A stretch of DNA of 64,000 nucleotides from Aurantiochytrium sp. KH105 (lineage: Eukaryota > Sar > Bigyra > Thraustochytrida > Thraustochytriidae). Below the pieces are notes generated by a model that saw only the letters and a program-made list of their open reading frames with translations, ran no database searches and was not told the DNA's origin. The stretch is from positions 1-64,000 of the forward strand of contig BGKB01000160.1 in NCBI GenBank assembly GCA_003116975.1. Direction: 5' to 3'. Below are positions 1-10,476 of this stretch, piece by piece (position 1 is the stretch's first letter; every line of letters starts with the position of its first letter). The translations under genes were made by a program, and so were the position numbers.

Positions 1-815
1 ATGAGTTTACATTCATCTGCGACAGAGTCTGAGCGATAGATCGATCCCTCTGCGAGGTCGATATCGCCGGCCTCTGCGAGCGCGTCCAGAGCCAGCTGTG
101 TGACATTGTAGTAGGCTTCGATCAAGGTAATGTTGCCTGCGAGCCAGGTGATCTGATTCTCGTTGTAGGTGCGATAGCTTTGGCTACGTGCGATTTCCGT
201 CAAATTGGCCTGGATAAAGGCCGCCTCGCAAGCGTCGGCGACGCGCTCGACATCTGCGGCGTACTCCTCGCGGGCGGCAGCCGAGGTTTCATACGCTAGC
301 GTATTTCCGTCGTACACCGAGTCTAGGTCGGGGACCGGGATGTACGAGTTTACGATGTACTGTGCCAGTGCGTACGATGTTAGCCACAGCCAACAGACGG
401 CGATGAGAGCGAGCCAAATTCGCTGCGGGATCCTCTGGTTTGCCACTTTGTGGCCCGTCGCCATGCCTGCTCCTTTCACGCCTCCCTTGACTTTGGCAAG
501 CATGAAGTTTGCTTTCGTTGCATGACTCGGAAGCGATCCAGCTTCTACAGTTTCAAGGTCCTCTTCGTCCGATGAGGCGCCCGAGTCCTCAAAGGCATAT
601 TCATTGTCTTCTCGCCGTGTCCCCGGTATGTGCACGTGCGTCAGGCGGCGGTTAAGGGACGCGAGACTGGGTCGCTGGCCGTTCGACCCTGTCTGGCTGA
701 GCCGGCCGCTCACGCGTCCAAACTTTGCAGACACGCGAGACACGAAGCGCCATGGCGAATGATCCACGTCGTCTTCGGACGGCGGCGGTCCGCTCGGCAG
801 AGGTGGCTGCGTCAT
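1..815 (-). CDS. Large membrane protein, N-terminal part (paralogue of the 3774-6923 gene), runs off the left edge
   Basis: On the minus strand an open frame starts with ATG at 815 and stays open to base 1, giving about 271 visible residues. The first ~120 residues are hydrophilic and partly acidic. A hydrophobic segment follows at about residues 128-150 (it includes WLALIAVCWLWLTSYALA), then an ectodomain-like stretch with several N-glycosylation sequons (NLT, NIT, NVT). From the membrane segment onward it resembles the plus-strand neighbour: both have WLTS, a YIP-x-P motif shortly after the membrane segment, a conserved CEA-x-F block, and an AG-x-ID stretch leading to a cysteine-glutamate pair. 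It lacks the four FKARPPS motifs of its neighbour. The 815 ATG is the only one found upstream of the membrane segment apart from internal methionines at 503 and 464. Function is unknown; I know of no named family. Confidence 0.7.
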   Translation of the reverse strand, partial: MTQPPLPSGPPPSEDDVDHSPWRFVSRVSAKFGRVSGRLSQTGSNGQRPSLASLNRRLTHVHIPGTRREDNEYAFEDSGASSDEEDLETVEAGSLPSHATKANFMLAKVKGGVKGAGMATGHKVANQRIPQRIWLALIAVCWLWLTSYALAQYIVNSYIPVPDLDSVYDGNTLAYETSAAAREEYAADVERVADACEAAFIQANLTEIARSQSYRTYNENQITWLAGNITLIEAYYNVTQLALDALAEAGDIDLAEGSIYRSDSVADECKL

Positions 816-1222
816 GCTAACAGTCTGTGCCTGCTGCGCAAGCTCTTGGCAGCAAGCGCCGCTCGCCTCGGCCGACCAATAGCTAGGCCAGCCCAAGCGA
901 TGCCAAGCGCAGGCTAATTCGCTTTTGTCGCTGCGGACGGGAAAGAGGCCCCCTTTCCTGCTTCTTGTTTCCCACCTCTTTCCTTCGAGTTCCCTGCGGA
1001 CGGATGCGTGTTTGTGAGTAAAAAGAAAGTCTCTCACGTGCGGCCTCACTGTCAGAATGCGCTGACTAGCCGACTTGACACGCGACGCCGGCTCGGTCTT
1101 GGAGTGATGGAAAGCAAGGATCCGGGAGGGGAGAAAGGAGAAAGCCGAGCAGCCACCAGCAAGAGCAGCGGCGGATGGGACGCGACAGGAACCAGAAGAA
1201 GGTGTCGGTGATGAATCTACGC

Positions 1223-1272
1223 TCTGTCTGTCTGTTTGTCTGTCTGTTTGTCCATCTGTTTGTTTGTCTGTC
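1223..1272. repeat. TGTC/TGTT tetranucleotide tract
   Basis: Imperfect tandem array of TGTC and TGTT units inside the divergent intergenic region. Confidence 0.85.
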
Positions 1273-3502
1273 AGCCGCCATGTCCGGCGCGGGGCTTGCG
1301 GTGACGCTTCGTGCTTTTGCTTCCGCTTCCCCCTCTCGCTCCTTCGTACCTCCCGCAGCTCGCGAACGACATCCACCATGGCCATTATTATAGCGCCGCG
1401 CCCCGGCCGATGGTTTGTTTCGTACGACAGCCTCGCCTCGGTTTGAGGTGCCTCCACCGTGCGTGCGCCACCGCCATTCGCCGGCGAGCGATGCTTGGGA
1501 TCACCTGCGAGGCGAGCGTAGATCGCCTGGCCGCAAGCGGAGCGGCGGGTGGGCGGCGCTGGCGCTTGAATTTGACCGATGGATTGGCCTTCGAATCACC
1601 AACTGCAACTGCGATTGTGGTCGCTGCGACCGATAGCGATCTCGAGGAGAAGGCGCGCAGACACTTCCCTCTCTCACGTGCGCACACCCTCATTCGCGTC
1701 ATAAGATACCCTTAATGTTTACAGTAGCTGGTTCAGCAGCGCGCCTGCACGCGCCACAGCCGTGGTGGACCGGCCTCCGACTGCGCGAGCCGATCCAGAC
1801 GCAGGCGAGGAAGGCTAACCAAGGCAAAGCATGGCAAGCTTTTGACGAGCAAGCTTAGCTGACACGCATGGCTGCCAAGCTGGATGCGACGATTCTTCAC
1901 GCAGGTATACGCGGAGGCAGGTAGGTGTACACAGCTGGCTGGACTGCAGGCACGTCCGGCCGGCCTGCTTCGCGTTCTGGGCGGAGTGGCGGAGCCAGAT
2001 CTTGGGCACTTGCTGCGCTTGCTTCAGGCTTGTGGCATCGGGGAAGGTTTCGATGATGCCCTGCTCGCCTTCGAGGAAGCGTTTTCAGCCGCGGCGCTCG
2101 CTTCTCGAGCACTCTGTCGGCGACAATCGAATGCGACTGCGAGCCGAGCAAGCAGCAGCAGCAGCAGCCAAGCGCAGACTGCGACGAAGACCTCCTCTGG
2201 CAGATCCAAGGAAAGCAACAAGGCAGGTGGCGAGAGATTCGGAAAGAAATGCAAGCTTGCATGAAACGCCATGGAAGAACTACTCACCTGCGGCTGCTCG
2301 CGTTCGTCGATCGTTTAAGGTAAGAATAATCGACCGATCGATCAATCCACTAATCCATCAATCTGACTGTTCATTCGCCACCGTGTGCGTCCCGTTTCTC
2401 GCGCGAATCATCTGAGGAGAAGCCCATTCTCGCAGTTCGTTGGCGGCGCGCGCACACAGGACGCTCGCAACAGCCTGAAAAAGCAAGACTGGATGGAAAT
2501 AGGCCTCCAATGGAACGGGATGAGATAAATTGATTTTTTATACGAATCACCAAACACCGTCACAAGGGAGAGCCACCGTCGTTCGTGCCGTGGCAAGCGA
2601 GCGAGCGAGCGGAGAAAGGCGACGAAACGGGAGAGGGACGTGGCCCGAAAAGATGCGCCAAGCCCCTGCCGGGCTTTACGAGCCGCGATATTCCGCCGTG
2701 AGTCACGGGGATCACCCGCTTGGCTTGGCTTGGCTCGGCTTGGCTTATACCTCGAGCACCCTTCTCGCCGGCCGCTCCTACCCTACCCGGGGCCGAATAC
2801 CTTCCCACAGCTTCTCCACAGCACACCCTGCGGCTGCGTTCCCTTCGCCTAGCCAAGCTGTGGGGATAAGGTGAGAAAGGAGGAGGAGGAGAAGGGAAAA
2901 GAAGTCGAGCAAGGTTGTTTTTTTATTATGTGACCCGCCAGCCACAGCCACCATTGGCCAGTTGCCAGTTGTTGACAGCACGTGCGGCCAGGAATCGCGG
3001 CGTGCTTGGACGCCCAGCACGCACGTCTCGACAAGCGCCGCATTTCCATTCTGCGCGCGGGCCACGAGCAGCCCGCGCTGTGTCTGTGTCTCCCTTCCCT
3101 CCGAGGAGTCACGGTCCTCGGGGTGGGTGGGTGGGAGGGAGGGAAAGAGCGGGAAGGGACCGCACGCGACACCGGCACCTGCATCGTGTCGGTCTCCGTC
3201 TCGCGGCAGACAGTCTTCCCTCCAGGCCTGCAAGTCGCAGTCGCAGGCACTTGGACGCTCGCTGTCGGTGGCCGCGCGGCGCGGGTCCGCTCGCTCGTCG
3301 CGCGCCGGGCCGAGCACCGATCGCTGAAGAAAGCAAGAACGCTGGCTGCAGGCATGGCAAGCTGAGCTGACTAGTTAGACTGTGAGCGAGCACGTGCACG
3401 CGCTGCGTTCTCTCTGTCTTCCTTGCTTGCCGCATCGATCTTCAGCCTTCTCGCACGCACCTTCGACAGACCCCTCTTCCGGAGCCCTCACGCGCGCTCT
3501 GT

Positions 3503-3541
<39 letters not shown>

Positions 3542-3564
3542 TCGCTCGCTCGCTCGCTCGCTCG
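3503..3564. repeat. CGCA then CTCG tetranucleotide arrays
   Basis: About nine CGCA units run directly into six CTCG units, ending about 210 bases before the ATG at 3774. The position suits the 5' UTR or core promoter of that gene. Similar CGCA arrays lie upstream of the genes at 38581 and 57950. Confidence 0.9.
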
Positions 3565-3773
3565 AAGGAAACGGACGCCAGCTAACCTGCCTGGTTGACT
3601 CGTCATTGGTGCCCTCCGTTTGTTTCTCCATCTCGTTCGGCCGCAGGGACCGAGACCAAAACCGGCACCTCGCCTGCGGAGTTTGTCTGGCCGTATGCAG
3701 GGGGGAGCTCGAACGTGAGCCAGAGCCCGTCTGCACCTGAGACGAGTAGCTTCAAAAGGAAAGCGATCAAACC

Positions 3774-6700
3774 ATGTTCAAGGCTCGCCCGCCGTCAACC
3801 CCGTACCGTGGCGTCAAGCCCACGAAGGAGGAGGAAAGCGAGCAGGACGACGAGCACATCGAAGGCCATGAGGAGGGCGAGGTCAACGAAACAAATCAGG
3901 AACCCGAGAAACGATCTGGGTTCAAGCTGTTCAAAGCGAGACCACCCTCGACGCCGTACGATGGCCTCGACATGAGAAAGAAACCGAGTGCCCGCAAGAG
4001 CTCCGCACTAAATATCTTCAAAGCTCGTCCTCCTTCCGGTCCGTACGCAGACAACGACCCACTGACCCATAATCCGAGGTTTAAGCCCAAGCTGTTCAAA
4101 GCTCGTCCACCATCCGCGGCCTTCCCCACTGATGAGGAATTCGGCCTTCCCGTCGCCACACTCGAAGATGACTCTGATGATGAAGACGAAGGTCGCGCAA
4201 GCAAAACCAAGAAAAAGCCCAATGTCGCCATTCGCATGAAAACCAGAGTGACCAAGCAAATTCGGAAAAAGCACGCTTGTGAACGTGCCTTCATGTGCGC
4301 CTTGGCCGTAAGTCTGCTCTGGCTGACTTCGCTTGTCGTCGCCAAAGAAGTCACGTACTACTTCATCCCAACGCCGACGGAGGCCTCTGTGGAGTACTCT
4401 GTTGAGCAAAGCGTTCAAGTCACCAAGGATCAGCGGGTTGCATACGAGGAATGCGCCACGGAGGTGCTGGCCTCTTGCGAGGCTACCTTTACGCGCGACG
4501 ATACAGCTGAACTCGAACGAATCCAGATCATCCAAGAGGCAATTGCTGAGGAGCTCGAGCGCATCAAAGACGAGATCGTCGCCTGTAGCATCGCCTTCAT
4601 CAATGCCACGGACTGGCTCGATGCTGCAACCACCGCAGGTGCAATTGATAGCTCCAATGTCATCACTTCGGGTCCTGCCATTTGCGAGAGTACAGACCTT
4701 TCTGAGTTCATCACATCGGAGGCCCTTGCTGCAGATGCTGTGTCGCAAGTGGAAAACTACCAAAGCGAAGCGGACGAGCAAATCAATAGCCTCTACGACT
4801 CAATCTACGCACGTTCCGCGTACAACACCGAGTTCATGGATAACCTCACCAACGGCCAATTCTCGGAGATCTCGAGCTCGCTCACGTCGAATCTGACATC
4901 TGCATCAGATGTCATCGATGCTGTTGACACTCTCTTTAGCGACTTTATGGCCTGTGTGTCTCTGGACTCTTCGTACGAGAAACAAGACGGCACAACTGTG
5001 CAATGCGACTCAACGAGCGTTTTCGGCCAGGCACGCTCTCAGTTCGAAGAGATGGAAAACACTTACCAAAGCCTCCTTGAGGAAGCTCGCTCGTTCCGAG
5101 AGTCCATTGAGGCGAAGATGGCGCGATATCAAGAGCTTTACGATCTAGTGACTCAAATTGTCGGCGTATTCTCCGCTGGAGGGATTTCCATCAACCTGTA
5201 CCTGTCAACCGTTGATCTCGGGTTCACGGATTACTTGGAGAGTCTCGTTGGAGATGCTTTTGACTCTCTTTCTAACCTCATACCCGATCCCGAAGAGATC
5301 TACGACGACATGGTCGCACAGGCCGAGTCATTCATGGACGATATGTTTGGCGAGGGATCGCTCATCGAAATCTCCAACGCACTTTACGAAGGCAACGCCA
5401 CAGCCCTGACAACGACAATCTTTGATGACTACGACCCACCCTACGTGAACGAGACGCTTTATGAAGAACAGCAAGCGGCCTCTGCATCTGTGGTCAGCGA
5501 CGTGGCAAGTGAGCTGGACTCCGTCACGTCTGAGGAGAATGGCACATCCATTCTGGACGATTTTGTCGAGTCCGTGGGAACCAACATTTCTGAGGCCGCA
5601 GCAACCTTGCTTGACAAGGCCGACCCCCGCGAGTGGTCGTCCTTTTTCTCATACAGTGACGACATTTTCAATCAGTTTTCGACGGGCATCACAAATGCAA
5701 ACGACCTCGCCTTAGCCTTCGATTACGCCTACCGCATCATTTATTCCTTCATGCTCATTCGAAAATACTGGAACATCTCGGCCATCAACACGCCACCTGC
5801 AGACGTACGCACCAAGGCTGGCATCAAGGCAGGCACTTTTCAAGTCAAGACCAACATGATGCAAAAGGTTGGCAAGCTCCTCGCCAGTCCTGCGCTCGCG
5901 ATTTTCATCATCCTGCTCTTCCTCTGTCTCTTTGGTTATGCATTCTACTACGCGTACAGCCCAATCTACGAAGAATATGTCAACAATTGCGTCGACAAGT
6001 GCTACTTTGACATTCAAAACACGATTCGCGATGACGACGGTAATCTGCGATACGACGCACAGGCCGAGGGCACCATGCTCTACCGCAATGCGTACGTAAT
6101 TGCCCAACAGTACGCCTTTAGCGACGGTGATTACGTGGCGTCCACAGAGGTCGACTCCTTGGGCGTCACAATGGAGCTTTCGTGCAGCAATAGGACAATC
6201 ACGAGCATCCAGAGCCAATCCAATGAGGACGATAAGCTCGACTACTACAACACACGAGCGGACAGTCTTATCCCCAAATTCGAGTATTTGCGCACGTGTG
6301 TGGACACTGCAGCGATTCGAGATGCGCACCCTGAATACGACTTTTCCGAATTGATCTCGGACAGCACCTTGCCCGAGTGCGTGCGCAACTTTTCTTCCTT
6401 TGAGACCTTTCTCGAGACGGCGAGTCTCACCGTGCTTCAGCTTGATCGCACATATGACTGCAACAACATTGCTGCTTGCGACTTTGAATGTTCGGGTCCA
6501 AATGAGGCAATCCTGCGCGGTGTCACGTTTAACACAGCGTGCACGAGCGAATGGTATGCGCACGCCGAGCTTTTGTGCTTCTTTTGCGCGATTCTTGGGT
6601 ACATCACCTCAAATTTGGCGCGACTCATCTTTCTTAACGGAATTGTCAAGGTCAGCTGGCGTCACCTTAGCTCGCATCGATTTGCCCTCATTGCCTCTTG

Positions 6701-6923
6701 CCGTGAGGATGGCTCAATCGTCTATCCCGAGGAGGTCACCGAGAAGGGCGAGTCTTTCCGCAAGGTCATTGTGCGCCAGCTGCGCGTCGCAATTCGGGCC
6801 TTTGAACGTCGCGGTTGCTTGATCACTCTCTTTGGCATTGCTGTTGTCATTCCGTGGATTGCCATCCTCATGGCACTCAACAGGAATCTCGGATTCGACT
6901 CCGAAAAGTACTGTGAGACATAG
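3774..6923 (+). CDS. Large multi-pass membrane protein with four FKARPPS motifs
   Basis: The ORF has 1049 residues; an in-frame stop at 3747-3749 fixes ATG 3774 as the first start. The cytoplasmic-looking, acidic N-terminus carries FKARPPS four times (residues about 2-8, 53-59, 82-88, 108-114), mostly followed by Pro-Tyr or a variant of it. A first membrane segment lies at about 172-190, then a ~510-residue region with many acidic and Ser/Thr residues, NxS/T sequons and coiled-coil-like stretches. A second membrane segment is at about 702-730, then a cysteine-rich loop, a third at about 932-960 and a fourth at about 1015-1035. Two large loops between few membrane spans recall prominin or tweety topology, but no sequence signature supports either. 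The minus-strand gene at 1-815 is a paralogue. It converges with the GTPase gene, 166 bases away. Function unknown; the gene itself is secure. Confidence 0.9.
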   Translation: MFKARPPSTPYRGVKPTKEEESEQDDEHIEGHEEGEVNETNQEPEKRSGFKLFKARPPSTPYDGLDMRKKPSARKSSALNIFKARPPSGPYADNDPLTHNPRFKPKLFKARPPSAAFPTDEEFGLPVATLEDDSDDEDEGRASKTKKKPNVAIRMKTRVTKQIRKKHACERAFMCALAVSLLWLTSLVVAKEVTYYFIPTPTEASVEYSVEQSVQVTKDQRVAYEECATEVLASCEATFTRDDTAELERIQIIQEAIAEELERIKDEIVACSIAFINATDWLDAATTAGAIDSSNVITSGPAICESTDLSEFITSEALAADAVSQVENYQSEADEQINSLYDSIYARSAYNTEFMDNLTNGQFSEISSSLTSNLTSASDVIDAVDTLFSDFMACVSLDSSYEKQDGTTVQCDSTSVFGQARSQFEEMENTYQSLLEEARSFRESIEAKMARYQELYDLVTQIVGVFSAGGISINLYLSTVDLGFTDYLESLVGDAFDSLSNLIPDPEEIYDDMVAQAESFMDDMFGEGSLIEISNALYEGNATALTTTIFDDYDPPYVNETLYEEQQAASASVVSDVASELDSVTSEENGTSILDDFVESVGTNISEAAATLLDKADPREWSSFFSYSDDIFNQFSTGITNANDLALAFDYAYRIIYSFMLIRKYWNISAINTPPADVRTKAGIKAGTFQVKTNMMQKVGKLLASPALAIFIILLFLCLFGYAFYYAYSPIYEEYVNNCVDKCYFDIQNTIRDDDGNLRYDAQAEGTMLYRNAYVIAQQYAFSDGDYVASTEVDSLGVTMELSCSNRTITSIQSQSNEDDKLDYYNTRADSLIPKFEYLRTCVDTAAIRDAHPEYDFSELISDSTLPECVRNFSSFETFLETASLTVLQLDRTYDCNNIAACDFECSGPNEAILRGVTFNTACTSEWYAHAELLCFFCAILGYITSNLARLIFLNGIVKVSWRHLSSHRFALIASCREDGSIVYPEEVTEKGESFRKVIVRQLRVAIRAFERRGCLITLFGIAVVIPWIAILMALNRNLGFDSEKYCET

Positions 6924-7089
6924 AGGATCTCTCAGTTTCTGCTAAATCTGTCTCAACATTCTGTTTACCAATCTTTTGTTCGTGTTCTTCAACTCTTCTT
7001 TTCTTTTTTCTTATCGCTTGTCTTCAGAGCTAGTTATCACGGGTGTTGTGTACACGCACGTGACGTACCGTACGCGCATGATATGCATT

Positions 7090-10000
7090 TCACCGATCGC
7101 GTGTGTGCAAAAGCAGCTTTTCCTCGAGCAAAAATGTGAGACGTGGGACCTTCGCATACGAGAGGCCGTGCTTCTCCGCAAAGTTCTGCGCGAGCATGGC
7201 AATATCGTCACCCTGGTGCACGGAAATACGCTCCATTTTGGAAGCGCCAATATTGACATCCAAGTGAAAAAGAGGCGCCGAGTCTTGGTTCATTTGCGTT
7301 CCGAATGATGGAACCTCTTCCACACCACCCTTGCTCTGGCGCAGGCCTGCTTTGTGCATATCGCTCAAAGCAGGAGGTCTTCGACTCTCGTCGTTCTCAA
7401 CGCGCTCGTCCTCTTGGTCCTGCTCGGCCTCTCGTGCAGCCTGCCAGCCCAGAGTGGCGTGCAAAAGTTCGCGCTGACGTTGCGTAAGGACAGAAGGATA
7501 GCGCACCGGTGAAGGAAGTTGCTCGGTCGGGTCAAAATATGGTGCTGGCGGGTCAAGGTGGGTTTTTACATGAGGAGGAGGAGGTGCTCGGACAGGCACA
7601 CCTCTGTTTGTCCCGTGACTCGCATCCCTCTCGAGGTCCTCGAAATCTTGCGATTGGTTCGTAGACGTCAAGTTACCTTGAGGTCGGAGACCTCGCACCG
7701 GAACGCCATGATTAGAGTAAGAACTCGCCGCCGATGAGAGACTAGCGCCAAAAGGGCTCTCGGGGACGGCCCGAAAAGACTCGTTCTCGTGAGGGGCATG
7801 AGATCGCAGACGCTGCGTTTCAGGCACGGTAACCAAACCTTGGTGCTTGGACTCATCGTCATCTTGGCTATTATAATGAAGGCGAAGTTGCAGAGCAACG
7901 CGCTCTTCAATCTCTGCAGCCTGCCGTGCTCGAAGGCCAAATGTTTTCCGAAAACCCTCCACGACCTGGGTGGGATCGTCGCCCTCGCGCACGGTCAGCT
8001 TACCGATTCGCCCAGGCCCAACTTTAACATGCAGCGTTCCAATGACTGGTCCATTTGATGGACGCATGCTGCGAGGTAATCCCCGAACGCGATGTTGGGA
8101 CTGACGTCGCACAGGTGCGGGTACCGCGTCCGCGACCGCGTTTTCCTTGTCGTTTCTTCTTGAAGACGGTTGGTGGGCGAGGCCCGGTCCTTTCGAGGCA
8201 CTGGAACGTGTCGACGGCAAGCTTGATGCCGGTGTGGTCAATGCAGGTGCAGAGAGGCCCTCTGTTCCATAGAATTCAATCATTCGATCATGCAGCAACC
8301 GCCGAAGTTTGGGCTGCATGCTGCGCTTGAGCCTGTGCGTTGCTACAAACGCCGAAGCTAGCGCCGAGGGATCGTTTCCACGATGAACAGAGATCGTGCC
8401 CACGAGTCTACCCTCCATATTAACATCAACATACATTTCCGGCACCGTAGCCTCGCTGGCCCCTTTCGAGTGCATCGCAGATGATGCCGATGACGCTCGA
8501 CGTTGGCGCGTGTCGCGTGATCCCGTCTGACGCGAAGGCCCTTCTTTGTGAGTGTGTCCAAACGATGATGTCTCGCTAACGTTTCCATTCTCTACAGCGT
8601 CATCGTCGTTCTTGACCTTGCGCGCAAATGACTTGGTCGACCGTTTGTGCAAAGTCATATCCTCGGGACGGATAAACCTTCGCGAGGCTGGCGGCGCAGA
8701 CACAATGCTGGATCGGGAAGGCCGAGACCATCGAGCCTCCTGACGTGGGGGATCAGCGGCGCTTTGCTTCTCAGTCTTGTGCCCTGCCGTAGCACTAGGG
8801 CCATTTTCGTGACGCTCGATATCCCGATCAACTTCAGTTGGTCGTTCGTCCTCGTTGCGCGTAGGACGTGTGTGTTGCACGGTGTAGCCCCCAGATCGAT
8901 GAAGACGAAGACCGCTCACCTCGGTATGCGCAGGCTCCTGGCGTCGATCGTATTGCCCATAGGTGCTCGTAGCGTCGTTGAGAGATCCAGTAAGACTTTC
9001 TGGTTGCGCGATGTCGGTTCCTAGATGTAAGGCCGAACGAACTGTCCCCGCGAGACGCTCCACCTCATCCTTGGACTCTGTGGGCGGACCCCGTATGGAG
9101 GCTGTCGATGCAGAGCCCAGGCCGGCCACATAGGAATCTCCAGGTCCAAACATCTTGCTTGCTGAAGTTCTTCGGCCGCCACCATTTCGATTTGGGGCGT
9201 CAACTTCAAGGCCAGCGCTGACATTAAGATTTTCAATGTCGCGCGCAAGCACGCCACGGTCGCTATCATCATGTTCATCCACGCCAAAGGTTGCCGGTGG
9301 AGATGGCTTGGAAGGTCGGCCCAAAATAGCACTAATGGTCATGGCATTCGACGAGAGAGGCGTCAAGGCATGCTCGTCAGAGTCGGCATGGCCCGGCGAG
9401 ACCTCTTGCCCTGAGCCAGAAATTTGAGGCGATGTCCCGGAGAGCGACAACCCAACGCTCGGGACCCAACCTTGTGAGTCGTCCGCTGGCAAGCGGTCTT
9501 CATTTTCGTACGAACATGTCGACAGAGGTTGCTGAGAAGAGGTTTGCTGACTTTGACGGCTTCCATGCGCAAAACTATTAACTCGAGATGAACGCGGACT
9601 CGAGCGCAAGGACTGTCTAGATTTTGCGCCCCTTCCGGCTGAATCGTGCTCAGCACTTCCTCTCTTGCTAGCAAACGCCCCAGTATGAAAGTCTTCGTAG
9701 CTGCCATGATCTGCATACTCCTCATCGTCGTCATTTTCGCCATCCTCCAAGTCTCCGTGCAGATCCGCGTTCAGCGTGTGCTGGGCACGGATGCGGAGCA
9801 ACGAGAGCGTGAGATCAACGTTTTCGTGCGTACGAGCACTCATTTCCATAAACAAGAGGCCATGGTCGCGGGCAAATTCCTCGACCTCGGCGACCTCAAC
9901 CGACCGCACCGAAGACTGGTCCACCTTGCAGCCAATGAGTACAATAAATTTGTCGGGAGCCGCTGCCCGCACTGCGTCGAGCCAACGCGTGGTGGCTTGT

Positions 10001-10476
10001 TCGTAGCTATTTGAATCAGTGACGTCATAGAGAATGAGAGTGCAAATGGCGCCGTCGAGCATTCGCTCGAGACGCACATTGTCCAGGGAACGGGTGCCAC
10101 AGTCCCAAAATTGGGCACGCATGCGTGGGCCCGGATCAAAGTCATCAATGTTGGCTACTTGTCCAGCGCCATTCTCCATCAGGTATGCGCTGTCAACTTC
10201 GTCATCTTCGTCGCCGTACGAAAGGCTGCTTCGCGTTCTACGCCTGCGATGATTCGCCGCCGGTACCGCAGGGGCCGGGAGCAGCGCATCCCAGATGCGT
10301 ACGTCGCCACTTTCATGATACGCATCTTGGAATGGAAGTCCACTAAAGGCGCGTAGAGCGCTGGTCTTGCCAACAGCTTGCTCGCCGACAACAGCAACTT
10401 TGAGGCAATAAACCTGTTGAGGCTCGTGCTGGTTCGCAAGCGTCCAGTCTTGCTGTATCTCACCCTCGGATTCCAT
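7090..10476 (-). CDS. Atypical Rab/Ras-like GTPase fused to a long linker and three C-terminal repeats
   Basis: The protein has 1128 residues with ATG at 10476. Residues about 24-230 form a small-GTPase-like domain: P-loop GEQAVGKTS at 31-39, then ~50 inserted, acidic residues where switch I would be, then WDCG at 124-127 in place of WDTAGQ, CKVD at 183-186 in place of NKxD, and SAR at 213-215. The shortened G3 motif and missing glutamine suggest weak or absent GTP hydrolysis. Residues about 230-670 are low complexity and probably disordered. Three ~55-residue repeats follow, at about 677-735, 808-865 and 1068-1125, each with a VxV-x(10)-I-x-VHxGDD-like core, then a helix with FA-xx-HGL and a leucine-rich end. 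I recognise this repeat type loosely from other protist proteins but cannot name it. It is divergent from the phosphatase gene at 11058. Confidence 0.88.
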   Translation of the reverse strand: MESEGEIQQDWTLANQHEPQQVYCLKVAVVGEQAVGKTSALRAFSGLPFQDAYHESGDVRIWDALLPAPAVPAANHRRRRTRSSLSYGDEDDEVDSAYLMENGAGQVANIDDFDPGPRMRAQFWDCGTRSLDNVRLERMLDGAICTLILYDVTDSNSYEQATTRWLDAVRAAAPDKFIVLIGCKVDQSSVRSVEVAEVEEFARDHGLLFMEMSARTHENVDLTLSLLRIRAQHTLNADLHGDLEDGENDDDEEYADHGSYEDFHTGAFASKRGSAEHDSAGRGAKSRQSLRSSPRSSRVNSFAHGSRQSQQTSSQQPLSTCSYENEDRLPADDSQGWVPSVGLSLSGTSPQISGSGQEVSPGHADSDEHALTPLSSNAMTISAILGRPSKPSPPATFGVDEHDDSDRGVLARDIENLNVSAGLEVDAPNRNGGGRRTSASKMFGPGDSYVAGLGSASTASIRGPPTESKDEVERLAGTVRSALHLGTDIAQPESLTGSLNDATSTYGQYDRRQEPAHTEVSGLRLHRSGGYTVQHTRPTRNEDERPTEVDRDIERHENGPSATAGHKTEKQSAADPPRQEARWSRPSRSSIVSAPPASRRFIRPEDMTLHKRSTKSFARKVKNDDDAVENGNVSETSSFGHTHKEGPSRQTGSRDTRQRRASSASSAMHSKGASEATVPEMYVDVNMEGRLVGTISVHRGNDPSALASAFVATHRLKRSMQPKLRRLLHDRMIEFYGTEGLSAPALTTPASSLPSTRSSASKGPGLAHQPSSRRNDKENAVADAVPAPVRRQSQHRVRGLPRSMRPSNGPVIGTLHVKVGPGRIGKLTVREGDDPTQVVEGFRKTFGLRARQAAEIEERVALQLRLHYNSQDDDESKHQGLVTVPETQRLRSHAPHENESFRAVPESPFGASLSSAASSYSNHGVPVRGLRPQGNLTSTNQSQDFEDLERDASHGTNRGVPVRAPPPPHVKTHLDPPAPYFDPTEQLPSPVRYPSVLTQRQRELLHATLGWQAAREAEQDQEDERVENDESRRPPALSDMHKAGLRQSKGGVEEVPSFGTQMNQDSAPLFHLDVNIGASKMERISVHQGDDIAMLAQNFAEKHGLSYAKVPRLTFLLEEKLLLHTRDR

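Larger units (their letters stand above)
816..3773. other. Long intergenic region between divergent paralogues
   Basis: Nothing here translates into a recognisable protein on either strand. Open frames exist but are short, overlap on both strands and look compositional. It holds simple repeats (1223-1272, 3503-3564), a CAG-rich run near 2150-2170 and splice-donor-like strings on both strands near 2287-2320. It presumably contains the 5' UTRs and promoters of both flanking genes. A spliced or non-coding transcript cannot be excluded. Confidence 0.55.

Noticed and set aside
1884-2319. Open frames with donor-like sites on both strands between the paralogues
   Set aside because: The proteins are low complexity (Ser/Gln/Arg runs from a CAG tract) and no matching acceptor and coding exon were found.
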